Source: Corynebacterium parakroppenstedtii
GTDB lineage: Bacteria > Actinomycetota > Actinomycetes > Mycobacteriales > Mycobacteriaceae
Assembly (NCBI RefSeq): GCF_019754935.1
Contig: NZ_JAGSOA010000001.1
Coordinates: 1,468,226-1,532,225, forward strand
DNA: 64,000 bases
Direction of reading: 5' to 3'
Part shown: one piece after another, positions 45,290-53,846 of the stretch
Layout of the letters: each line of letters starts with the position of its first letter
How positions within the stretch are numbered: the first letter of the stretch is position 1
The notes under the pieces: generated by a model
What the model saw: only the letters and a program-made list of their open reading frames with translations
What the model was told of the DNA's origin: nothing
Database searches by the model: none
Position numbers and translations under genes: made by a program

Positions 45290-46531
45290 TCAGACCTGGG
45301 CGTGCCGTCCCTGCGTCGACACTGGAGAACACAGGTACGGCACCGCAACGATGCTCACCGTCATAATCGCGCAGAACAGATACACGACCGGCCCACCATG
45401 GAACACGAGCGGAACAAGCATGAATAACACGGCGCGAGCACCGCTCCACACCATGTACCCTCGCTGTTTGCCCACGATAACCGGGTATTTCGAGAGCATC
45501 GCGGAGACCATGCCCGTCGTCGCGTACAGCGAGAGCGCAACGAACAGCGGAAGATAGTCCGCCTCCAGGTACGCGCGATCATTCCACACAATGGCCGCAT
45601 ACTGGACCAAGGCCGTCCCCACACCGAGTACCACGGCCACGATCGTTGCAATGCGCAACTGCACGCGGTAACCGTCGGGATCGTTGTTGCGGATCGCTTT
45701 CGACGCGGGAGCCTCAAAGCTGGGGGAGACTACCTGCTGTGCCAGCGTCAAGAACCCACCGTAGAGACGGACAACAATTGCCCATGCGTTCGCATAGGAA
45801 CCCAGGACCGGCGTGACCATTCCTTGGATTTGGAAGCCGATATCGCCGAAAAATGTGCCCGTTGTCGCTTCCTTGTGTTCCCGGATGTAGGACCACAAGG
45901 GCGGGGCGAATACCGACGGGAACGCCACCAATGACGACCACTCGCGCTTAATCGTTGCCCCCACCTGCTGGTTTGTCGCCCGGGCCAACAACACCGCGCC
46001 CACCACGTAGTTCAGCGCAGCGACATAAATGAGGCCCTCACGGACGGGGACGAGGAACACAACCACGCAGGTCGCCACAACGTTCACGACGCCGTAGAGG
46101 AAACGAACCCGCGAATATACGTCCATCCGGTCTTCGCGGATCGTGATCGCCACGTACATGTTGTACACAGTGATCGCCACGGTCGCGAGCATCGCCCACA
46201 GCACCCGCGCCGACCACGCAGGATGGAGCCACATCAGCGCAACGCCGACAACACCCAGCGCGACTGTGCCAACCATCGCCATAAAGCCCGAGGCAGCCGT
46301 CGAGAATGACAGTCGGTCGTCGGGAAGACGGAGATACACACTGTGGTAACTCAACGTCATCGTGCGGGACACGATCATGCCCAGGGACACCGGGAACAGC
46401 ATGTAGGCCACCATCCCCGGCTGCTTGGCCACCACCGGCACCACCATGGCCACGAAGTTCAGCGCCTGGCCGATGAGGGCTGGGCCGAAGCGTGAATATA
46501 GTTGCCGAAGACGCGTTAAGGCGTTCCCCAT
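45290..46531 (-). CDS. Flippase-like polytopic membrane protein
   Basis: 413 residues with about twelve membrane helices and positively charged cytoplasmic loops. The N-terminus MGNALTRLRQLYSRFGPALIGQALNF and conserved-looking FFGDIGFQIQGM and SFEAPASKAIRNNDPDGY resemble Wzx/MOP-type polysaccharide flippases. It lies 6.5 kb past the exopolysaccharide cluster, which has no flippase of its own, and could serve it. Function is inferred from topology. Confidence 0.68.
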   Translation of the reverse strand: MGNALTRLRQLYSRFGPALIGQALNFVAMVVPVVAKQPGMVAYMLFPVSLGMIVSRTMTLSYHSVYLRLPDDRLSFSTAASGFMAMVGTVALGVVGVALMWLHPAWSARVLWAMLATVAITVYNMYVAITIREDRMDVYSRVRFLYGVVNVVATCVVVFLVPVREGLIYVAALNYVVGAVLLARATNQQVGATIKREWSSLVAFPSVFAPPLWSYIREHKEATTGTFFGDIGFQIQGMVTPVLGSYANAWAIVVRLYGGFLTLAQQVVSPSFEAPASKAIRNNDPDGYRVQLRIATIVAVVLGVGTALVQYAAIVWNDRAYLEADYLPLFVALSLYATTGMVSAMLSKYPVIVGKQRGYMVWSGARAVLFMLVPLVFHGGPVVYLFCAIMTVSIVAVPYLCSPVSTQGRHAQV

Positions 46532-46601
46532 CCGTCACCTCATTATTTTTCACTCGCCATCGACAACCGTTGAGCTCACAGCGGTACGCCACCACAGACG
46601 G

Positions 46602-48764
46602 CTACCAAATCTGGACGCGGTCCTTCGGATCCAGCCACATGCCATCGCCCGGGTGGACGTCGAAGGCCTCAGCAAATTCGTCGATATTTCGGGCGATGAC
46701 ATTACACCGGAACTCAGAGGGTGAGTGGGGATCGATCGCCAAGTACTGCGCGCTTAGCTGCGGGCGGATTGCTGTGCGCCATACGTTTGCCCAGGCCAGG
46801 AAGAGTCGCTGCATGGCTGTGAAGGTGGGGGCGTCGTCGTAGTTCATGCCGGTGTCCGCCTCCGACTCCTTACCCAGGGGCGCCAGGGCGGTGCCGTCGG
46901 TCAGAAGGAACGGCATCTCCGGGGACGTCTCTGGTGTGAGCCCCTGGTCCTCGAGGTACAGCCGGTAGGCAACCACAGCGATACCCAAGCCACCGAGATC
47001 GCCGATGTTCTCGCCGAGGGTGAAACGGCCATTGACGTGCTGGGCAGTCAGCCCACGCTGCTCAAGGCCCTTCGGGATGAGTGGGTTAAATTGATCCACC
47101 AACTTACCCGTCAGCTTTTCAAAGGCTTCGCGGTCCTCGGACGTCCACCACGAGTTTAAATTGCCTTCGCCGTCGAACTGGGAGCCTTGATCGTCGAAAC
47201 CGTGGCCGATTTCGTGGCCGATCACCGCGCCAATACCGCCGAAATTCTGGGCCATATCCGCGTCGGGATTGAAGAACGGCGGGCGAAGGATCGCAGCAGG
47301 GAACGTGATGTCATTGACCACCGGGTTATAGAAAGCGTTGACCATTTGAGCCGGGGCCACCCACTCGGACCGGTCCGTCGGGTTCCCCACCTTGGCGATC
47401 TCATACCGGTGGCGCCACGCCGCCGCGCGTCGGGAATTAGCTACAAGATCTTCACCATGAGGGGAAAACTCCAAGTTGTCGTAGGTTTTCCACTGATCCG
47501 GGTAGGCAATTTTTGCGCGGAAAGTCCCGAGCTTCTCCAGCGCGCGATCCCGCGTATCCGGCGTCATCCAATCGAGGCTGCTAATCCGCTGGCGGTACGC
47601 CTTCAGCAGGTAGTCCACCAGGGACAGCATCTTCTGCTTGTGTTCCGGCGGGAAATGGCGCGCGACGAACTCCCGGCCGATATCGTCGGAAATGGAGCCA
47701 TCGAGGAACGACACCGCGCGCTTCCACCGGGCTCGCTGCTCGGTCGAGCCCGACAACACGCGCCCGTAGAAGTTAAACGACTCGCGGCTCACGTCCTCGG
47801 CCAGCAACGACGCACGCTGCGTCAAGATCTGCCACCCGGCCCATAGTTTCAGTACGGACAGATCCGTTTCCTGTGCCAGCGTCGCCACATGCTCCAGGTA
47901 GCTTGGTTCGCTAACCACGATCGTGTCCGTCGACAATTCTGTCGCTTCCAGCCATGATTTCCACGGGAAACCGGTGGGCAAATCGTCCACGGAGGTGGGG
48001 TTATAGGTCTTGAGCGCGTCGCGAGTGTCTTCCACATTCCAGTGGCCCTTCGCGAGGCGCGTCTCAAACTCAATGATGGTGTCCGCCAACTTCTCATTGG
48101 ACGCGTCGGCGAATTCTGCCGGGACGAGGGGAGAGTCCTGCCACTCCGGGCCGCTGGTAGCGTCGCGAGCCATCGTGAACATCGTCGCAATATGCTCTTT
48201 AAGCTTGTCGACGATGGGGCGGTGAGCCTCTTCGCGGTAGTAGGCCTCATCGGGAAGAGTGAGCCCGCCTTGATTCAGATAGGCCGTGTCGATGGGTGAA
48301 TCCGACGCCTTCGCCACGTAATAACCGGCCAAACCACCAATCCCGACGACGTCTAACGCGCCGAGTGCCCGCGCAAAATCCTCAACATTATCGACGTTGA
48401 TACGTGCGAGATCGTCCTTCAGCGGAGCAAAACCGGCCTGGTTGACACCCTTGTCGCCGTCGACGTCCATGAAGCTTGCGAAACCCGCGCCGATCCGTGT
48501 GGTGGGGTCGGCGTCTTTGATAATCGCGTTGACATCCTCTTCTGCCTGGTCGCGAAGTGTGTGGAAGGTGCCGTCGACGGGGCGATCGTCGGGGATGTGG
48601 TGGTGCGATAGCCACGGGCCGGACACGTACCGGTAGAGATCGTCGCTGGGTGAAGGGCGAGTGGCTGGAGCTTCTGAAATATTGTCAGGGATTAATGTTT
48701 TGTCTGCGTGATCGGTGTTCGATGGCTCGTTTTCCGATGGTGTGGTGGGCTCGGGATTGTTCAC
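46602..48764 (-). CDS. M13 family zinc metallopeptidase (neprilysin/PepO-like)
   Basis: 720 residues from GTG 48764, preceded by AAAGGAAGG at the right distance. Longer frames starting upstream would bury that site. The zinc site is HEIGH (residues 517-521) within AVIGHEIGHGFDDQGSQFDG, with the third ligand Glu585 in GENIGDLGG. NAFYNPVVNDITFPAAILRPPFF is the substrate-binding NAFY-like motif. The C-terminus ends in a Trp (KDRVQIW), as in the family. No signal peptide, so it acts in the cytosol on peptides. The first about 55 residues are a disordered Pro/Ser/Asn tail. Confidence 0.95.
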   Translation of the reverse strand: MNNPEPTTPSENEPSNTDHADKTLIPDNISEAPATRPSPSDDLYRYVSGPWLSHHHIPDDRPVDGTFHTLRDQAEEDVNAIIKDADPTTRIGAGFASFMDVDGDKGVNQAGFAPLKDDLARINVDNVEDFARALGALDVVGIGGLAGYYVAKASDSPIDTAYLNQGGLTLPDEAYYREEAHRPIVDKLKEHIATMFTMARDATSGPEWQDSPLVPAEFADASNEKLADTIIEFETRLAKGHWNVEDTRDALKTYNPTSVDDLPTGFPWKSWLEATELSTDTIVVSEPSYLEHVATLAQETDLSVLKLWAGWQILTQRASLLAEDVSRESFNFYGRVLSGSTEQRARWKRAVSFLDGSISDDIGREFVARHFPPEHKQKMLSLVDYLLKAYRQRISSLDWMTPDTRDRALEKLGTFRAKIAYPDQWKTYDNLEFSPHGEDLVANSRRAAAWRHRYEIAKVGNPTDRSEWVAPAQMVNAFYNPVVNDITFPAAILRPPFFNPDADMAQNFGGIGAVIGHEIGHGFDDQGSQFDGEGNLNSWWTSEDREAFEKLTGKLVDQFNPLIPKGLEQRGLTAQHVNGRFTLGENIGDLGGLGIAVVAYRLYLEDQGLTPETSPEMPFLLTDGTALAPLGKESEADTGMNYDDAPTFTAMQRLFLAWANVWRTAIRPQLSAQYLAIDPHSPSEFRCNVIARNIDEFAEAFDVHPGDGMWLDPKDRVQIW

Positions 48765-49066
48765 GGTTATGACCTTCCTTTCATGTGTGAGGAATGATAG
48801 CGGGCGGGTAGGACATGCAGTCACGCTGCCATAGTGGGTAGCGGGGCCGGTGTGGGGTTCTCAGCATTCGCTTGTGGTGAGGTGTGGGCTGCACAGCCCA
48901 GGTGATTTTGGTTACAAAACAGAATTTTATTAGCTATAAGAAGCGGGTAAATGGGCAGGTCACCACCCAGATACTACCGACCGCCCGTTATTCTGTGGTG
49001 CTTTCCATACAAAAACTACGCGCGCAGGCACCCTGATGTCCCGCTGTGCTGCTATTGTCCTTCGTC

Positions 49067-49906
49067 ATGAGTGGCGAGAATACACACGACATACCGCCGT
49101 GGGGGGACGCACCGAAAGAGGGGCAGCCACCCACGCACAGCACCGTCGCAAGCGTTGACGGAGGCGTCGGGGGAGGTCAACATCCTGACGCAGCCGGCGA
49201 TCTTGACACGGCCCGGGAGCTCGACGCCGACGCATCCCGTTATCAACCCCTTCCGCAGGGGTCCAAGAAAACCGCTATTTGGGCAGCGTCGTTAATCGTT
49301 GTCGGAGGGCTACTAGCCGCACCGGTCATTATCGATAAGGGTGCGCCCGGTGACTATCCCGGCGATAAACACGGCGGGGATATCACCGTCGGCATGAAAG
49401 ACAGCACGAACTTTACCGGTCCCAACCTGGGAGAATGCTACGACCAGTCGGACGATAACCCGTACGGATCCACCTACAAGTGTGGCAATGTCAACATCGA
49501 CACGGCCACGATGAAAGGCAACGACGATGTAGACCACGTGTTCCGTCGTGGAATCCGGGCTACTGCCCACGTCAAAATCGACGGCGACCTTCCCACCACG
49601 GAGGCATCCAATGGTGAATGGGACGCGCGCGTGACGGCCTTGGAGCCGAAGGAATCCGTCACCAATCCGGACGCGAAAAAGGTGGTGTCCACGGCTTTTA
49701 CCAAGAAGGACGATAAGTCAACAACCATTATCGCGACCGTGAGCAGTGCCGATGATGAAGCCCTAGCTAATACGATGAGCAAAATTGTTTCCGCGCGTGG
49801 CTTGAAAACTGATGCCGTGCGCATGGCCCTCACGACGTCGGCCACCAGTGACAATGACGCTCGCGGAGAGTCCAACGAACATCTACCAAACACGGGAGAG
49901 GCGTAA
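49067..49906 (+). CDS. Single-pass membrane protein coupled to PrsW
   Basis: 279 residues from ATG 49067 (an upstream TTG/ATG-like frame from 49046 is possible). A disordered cytosolic N-terminus (about 65 residues) precedes one membrane helix (TAIWAASLIVVGGLLAAPVII). The extracytoplasmic domain of about 180 residues has two cysteines (GECYDQ, YKCGNV) and a Ser/Asn-rich tail. No family was recognised. The stop overlaps the prsW start (TAATG), so a functional partnership is likely; it could be a regulator or substrate of the protease. Confidence 0.75.
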   Translation: MSGENTHDIPPWGDAPKEGQPPTHSTVASVDGGVGGGQHPDAAGDLDTARELDADASRYQPLPQGSKKTAIWAASLIVVGGLLAAPVIIDKGAPGDYPGDKHGGDITVGMKDSTNFTGPNLGECYDQSDDNPYGSTYKCGNVNIDTATMKGNDDVDHVFRRGIRATAHVKIDGDLPTTEASNGEWDARVTALEPKESVTNPDAKKVVSTAFTKKDDKSTTIIATVSSADDEALANTMSKIVSARGLKTDAVRMALTTSATSDNDARGESNEHLPNTGEA

Positions 49907-50805
49907 TGCGAAAAGACGTATTCACCTGGACATACATCGTTCTTGCGGTCGTATGCCTCATTGCTGGCGGTCTCATGTCGGCCATGACTCTCGCGGAGAC
50001 ACCCGACGCTGTCGCAGTAGGTGTGGTGGGAGCCGCAATCTACCTCATTGTGTTTTTCGCTATCATGCGATTCCTGCCGATCTGGAGAAAAGGCAGCCTG
50101 ATCTGGGTAATCGTGAGCCTCTACTGGGGAGCGTTCATGGTTATCTCCACCGTCATGGTCACGGAACTCGCCTTCGCCGACATCTTGAAGGAGGCGGGGT
50201 TGGGGCGGTTCGAAGCTTCCGCAACCGGCGCGATCCCGGAGGAGCTCGCCAAGGCGCTGGGCGTCTTCGTTATCCTCTTCATGGCGCGACGTGTCTGGGA
50301 TAGGCCGTGGCATGGACTGTTGGCCGGCCTCTCTGTCGGCATGGGGTTCGAGGTCATGGAAAACTTCGTGTACAGCGGTGGTGGAGCCCTCTATAACGCC
50401 ACGTCAGACGTGCAAGGCGCCACCGAAATGTGGATCCTCCGCACCGGGTTAGGGTTCGGATTGCACCCCATGTGCGCAGGTCTGGCCGGTTTCGGAATGG
50501 CCAGCGCCCTCATGCTGACCAACAAATCTATGCTGTGGCGGTTGACGGTGGGCATCGGTAGCGTGCTCGGCGCGATCGCGTTCCACGGATGGTGGAACTT
50601 CCAATGGCCAAGTTCGCTCCAGCTGGTTGCCGTCATCGTCGACTGGCTTGCTCTGCTCACTGTGACCATCGTCATTCTGGTTAAAAACTGGTCGAAGGCG
50701 AAGCGGGATAAGAAACGTCCTCTGCCTAGCCATAAAGAAGCCTGGGATCTGATTCCGGTGCGTGACACTCAATATCCATCAGTGCCGACGACCGCTGCGC
50801 AATGA
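49906..50805 (+). CDS. PrsW family intramembrane metalloprotease
   Basis: 299 residues with about eight membrane helices. Family motifs are in order: EE of IPEELAKALGVF (Glu112/Glu113), GFEVMENFVY, HPMCAGLAGFGMA and AFHGWWNF, the metal-binding His/Glu set of the CAAX-protease/PrsW clan. Bacillus PrsW cleaves the anti-sigma factor RsiW at site 1. The target here is unknown, although the coupled upstream protein is an obvious candidate. The C-terminal 40 residues are basic and cytosolic. Confidence 0.92.
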   Translation: MRKDVFTWTYIVLAVVCLIAGGLMSAMTLAETPDAVAVGVVGAAIYLIVFFAIMRFLPIWRKGSLIWVIVSLYWGAFMVISTVMVTELAFADILKEAGLGRFEASATGAIPEELAKALGVFVILFMARRVWDRPWHGLLAGLSVGMGFEVMENFVYSGGGALYNATSDVQGATEMWILRTGLGFGLHPMCAGLAGFGMASALMLTNKSMLWRLTVGIGSVLGAIAFHGWWNFQWPSSLQLVAVIVDWLALLTVTIVILVKNWSKAKRDKKRPLPSHKEAWDLIPVRDTQYPSVPTTAAQ

Positions 50806-50965
50806 GGCGGAATAAGGCGACCGTTCTGTGTGGGGCAGTGGTTTCGTCGGCAATTGTCATGCCATGTGGAGCCCCCGCTATGCCAGGTAGAGAAAGCGAT
50901 GATACGCAAGTAATCGCATGAGTAGCGTGTTTCGCCTGTTGTTTATGTGTCTAATGAGTTAAAGT

Positions 50966-52402
50966 GTGGCCATGTCTGACTTGCGTAAGCCCTCCGCCGC
51001 ACGTTCGCGTACCCGGTTTCGTCGAATCATCCCGGGACTCAACCCGTTCCCGAAAACGATGAAACACCGGAAGTTCGCCGGCGTAGCCCTTATGACAGGC
51101 TCTTTATTGACGACGGCCGCCCTCGTGTCCACGGCGACAGGGTTTACGCCAGCCGATGCCCTCAACGGCATCGACGTCTCGAGCAACAACCACTTCGGTG
51201 GGCAGGCGATCGACTGGGATTCAGTGGCCAACGACAACCAGTCGTTCGCGTTCATTAAGGCCACTGAAGGTACGAGTTACACCAATCCGTACTTCTCATC
51301 TGACTCGAAGAAGGCCAAAGCCGCTGGCCTGACGATTGGTTCGTACCACTACGCCCGGCCCGGCGGAGATCCGCGCCAAGAGGCGCAGTTCTACACGAAG
51401 GAACTAGCCAACCAGCCGCAGCCGTCGCTACCCCCAGCTTTGGACCTGGAGGAAACGGGCGGTTTGAGCCCGTCCCAGCTGCAAAAGTGGGTCCGTGACT
51501 GGGTTGATGAGGTGGAGAAGCAGACCGGCCGCACGCCGATCATGTACACCTACTACAGCTTCTGGATTAACAACATGGGGAACACCACGGAGTTCTCCGA
51601 CATGCCGCTGTGGCTGGCGTATTACGAGGATTCCTTGCCATCGACCATCCCCGGTGGCTGGAACCACGTCACATTCTGGCAGCACTCCGGTTCTGGGTCC
51701 GTCGACGGTGTTAACACCGAAGTCGACTTGAACAAGTACGACGGATCGGACTCCGAGCTCGCCTCGCTGGCGAAGAGCATGAAGGAAGACACTCCGGTTG
51801 GCGGCGTGGCCACCACGGTGAAGCCAGCCGTGGACGCTGATGTTGCGTCGGCAAGTGTGTCCAACGACATCCAGCATCAGCTGCAGACCAGCTCAAACCC
51901 GGTTCTGAAGACCATTGGTAATTCGTTTAACGTCCCCATTCCGGATTCGGTTCTGGTGGCGACTTTGGGCGTGGCGGCCGGAACGGTGTCGCTGTCGCAG
52001 CTGTGGGACACGATTCGTGAAGAGGGCTTCGGTGGCCAGCTTGCCGATCAGCTCGTGCGGGCCGTGAGCGAAGTATCCCAGAACGGTGGGCTTCCGAAAG
52101 ACCAGCTCCAAGGGCTTTTGGGTGACAATGCTGGAACCACCTTAGGGCAGCTGGAGAAGGCCCTGTCTGATGCGATGGTTGCCCTGGGCAGTGGCGGAGC
52201 GCCTGCTAGTGACGGTTCCGATGCGAATTCGTCGGGAGCATCGGGAAGTGCGGGAACGAGTTCCAGCGGTTCGGCTGCAGGAAGCTCTGACGCTTCGGGT
52301 AGCAGTCAAAGCTCCAACTCGGGTAGTGCGAGCGGATCGACTGGTTCGACCCAGCTCGACCAGGGACAGCAGGTTCAGTCCGTTCCTGACTCGAATTCAT
52401 AG
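50966..52402 (+). CDS. Secreted GH25 lysozyme
   Basis: 478 residues from GTG 50966 (ATG 50972 close by). A basic N-region precedes a signal segment (FAGVALMTGSLLTTAALVS) with probable cleavage after PADA. The GH25 barrel follows: GIDVSSNN (catalytic-side Asp), FAFIKATEGTSY, GSYHYARPGGD, ALDLEETGG (catalytic Asp/Glu pair) and FWQHSGSGSVDGVNTEVDLN. The C-terminal half has no repeat-type wall-binding module; it ends in about 80 Ser/Gly/Ala-rich residues, perhaps a wall-spanning linker. It cuts the glycan chain of peptidoglycan. Monocistronic. Confidence 0.93.
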   Translation: MAMSDLRKPSAARSRTRFRRIIPGLNPFPKTMKHRKFAGVALMTGSLLTTAALVSTATGFTPADALNGIDVSSNNHFGGQAIDWDSVANDNQSFAFIKATEGTSYTNPYFSSDSKKAKAAGLTIGSYHYARPGGDPRQEAQFYTKELANQPQPSLPPALDLEETGGLSPSQLQKWVRDWVDEVEKQTGRTPIMYTYYSFWINNMGNTTEFSDMPLWLAYYEDSLPSTIPGGWNHVTFWQHSGSGSVDGVNTEVDLNKYDGSDSELASLAKSMKEDTPVGGVATTVKPAVDADVASASVSNDIQHQLQTSSNPVLKTIGNSFNVPIPDSVLVATLGVAAGTVSLSQLWDTIREEGFGGQLADQLVRAVSEVSQNGGLPKDQLQGLLGDNAGTTLGQLEKALSDAMVALGSGGAPASDGSDANSSGASGSAGTSSSGSAAGSSDASGSSQSSNSGSASGSTGSTQLDQGQQVQSVPDSNS

Positions 52403-52476
52403 GCTCATCAGCATTTGATAGCAGCCGGTAGCATCCGATACCCGGTTGCACCCGGTTTACACAGGGGACGGCTCTT

Positions 52477-53835
52477 ATGCGCGTACTGATAGCCCCGGAC
52501 AAATTCAAGGGATCGCTCACTGCCGCGGAGGCAGCGGAGGCTATGGAGCGTGGGGTGAAGCGTGCCCTCCCGCGCACCGAGTGCGCGACAATTCCCGTTT
52601 CCGACGGCGGCGAAGGCCTTATCGAGGTCGCCTTGTCATCGTCCCGACGAGGTCGTCGTAGTGGTGGGGACGATGCGTACGCTGATTATGATGGTGATCC
52701 GTACGTTGATTATGATGCTGACCTGCGTGTAACGAAGGTACGCGGCCCACTTGGCGACGATCATGACGCACGGTGGGTTCTGATGAAGCCCTCCGACTCC
52801 AGTGGTTCTCACTCGCGTCGAATGGATGAATTCACCGAGCGCTTCGATGGCCACGACGGGGACGAGGGCCACGATTCTATTGCCGTTATCGAAATGGCGG
52901 AAGCCAGCGGGTTGGCATGGATCACGCCTGGGCCAGACGCGTCCCTGCGAGCGGACAGCTACGGTACAGGGCAATTAATTCGCGCGGCGGTGGAAGCCGG
53001 GGCAACAACTATTATCTGCGGGATTGGCGGTTCTGCCTGCACCGATGGCGGAAGTGGGGCACTTCGCGCACTCGGCGCTCGGATCCTCGACACTGACGGC
53101 AATGACGTTGCGCCCGGAGGTAAAGGCCTGTGCGATGCGCACGCGATTGATACGTCGGATCTCATACCTTCTCTCCGCCTGCGGCCTTCCGACCCTGAAT
53201 CTGATCGTGTCCGATCACACCGCGAGTACCGCGTCCGCATCATCATTGCCACGGATGTCTCCAACCCTCTCCTCGGATCAGATGGCGCGGCAGCCGTTTA
53301 TGCACCTCAAAAAGGTGCGGGTCCTCGGGAAATAGGCGCACTGGAGAAAGGTCTATCCCAATGGGCCGCGTGTCTCTCTCGCCTCAACGCAGACATTGAT
53401 CCAGCCAAGGAAGGAATGGGCGCAGCCGGCGGTTTTTCCTCCGGTTTAACGGGGCTGTGCTCCGCTGTGACCGTTCCCGGTTTTGATGCCGTTGCCCAGC
53501 TCAACGGTTTTGACGACGCTTTAGAAGCCGGGGCTGATCTGCTGATCGTCGGGGAAGGCTCTCTAGATAAACAGACGTTGTCCGGGAAAGTCCCCGTCGC
53601 AGCAGCGCGCCGGGCTGGTGCGCGCGGCATTCCGGCCGTGGCTGTCGCCGGAGCAGTCAACGTTCAGAAGGACGAGCTCGCGAACGCCGGAATATCGGAT
53701 GTCATTGGGCTCGCTGAGGTGTCAGATCGAGCGGGTGACACGGACGACACCATTCAGCACGCCGCCGAGTACGTCGAACGTGCTACAGAAAAGCTTGTCC
53801 GACGGTTCCAAGCGGGCCACACGCACCCGGTCTAG
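52477..53835 (+). CDS. glxK: Glycerate kinase
   Basis: 452 residues of the GarK/GlxK family: MRVLIAPDKFKGSLTAAEAA, PVSDGGEGLIEV, GIGGSACTDGGSGALRALGA, FSSGLTGLC and VGEGSLDKQTLSGKVP. It phosphorylates glycerate to a phosphoglycerate. It is about 70 residues longer than usual because of an insert (about residues 55-85 and 108-130) rich in Asp, Tyr, Gly and His. The first insert is encoded by a 24-bp tandem duplication. Tail-to-tail with emb. Confidence 0.92.
   Translation: MRVLIAPDKFKGSLTAAEAAEAMERGVKRALPRTECATIPVSDGGEGLIEVALSSSRRGRRSGGDDAYADYDGDPYVDYDADLRVTKVRGPLGDDHDARWVLMKPSDSSGSHSRRMDEFTERFDGHDGDEGHDSIAVIEMAEASGLAWITPGPDASLRADSYGTGQLIRAAVEAGATTIICGIGGSACTDGGSGALRALGARILDTDGNDVAPGGKGLCDAHAIDTSDLIPSLRLRPSDPESDRVRSHREYRVRIIIATDVSNPLLGSDGAAAVYAPQKGAGPREIGALEKGLSQWAACLSRLNADIDPAKEGMGAAGGFSSGLTGLCSAVTVPGFDAVAQLNGFDDALEAGADLLIVGEGSLDKQTLSGKVPVAAARRAGARGIPAVAVAGAVNVQKDELANAGISDVIGLAEVSDRAGDTDDTIQHAAEYVERATEKLVRRFQAGHTHPV
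52675..52722. repeat. 24-bp tandem repeat inside glxK
   Basis: Two imperfect copies of CGTACG(C/T)TGATTATGATG(G/C)TGA(T/C)C encode YADYDGDP then YVDYDADL. In frame, so it expands an Asp/Tyr-rich surface loop. Confidence 0.85.
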
Positions 53836-53846
53836 ACACAACCGGC

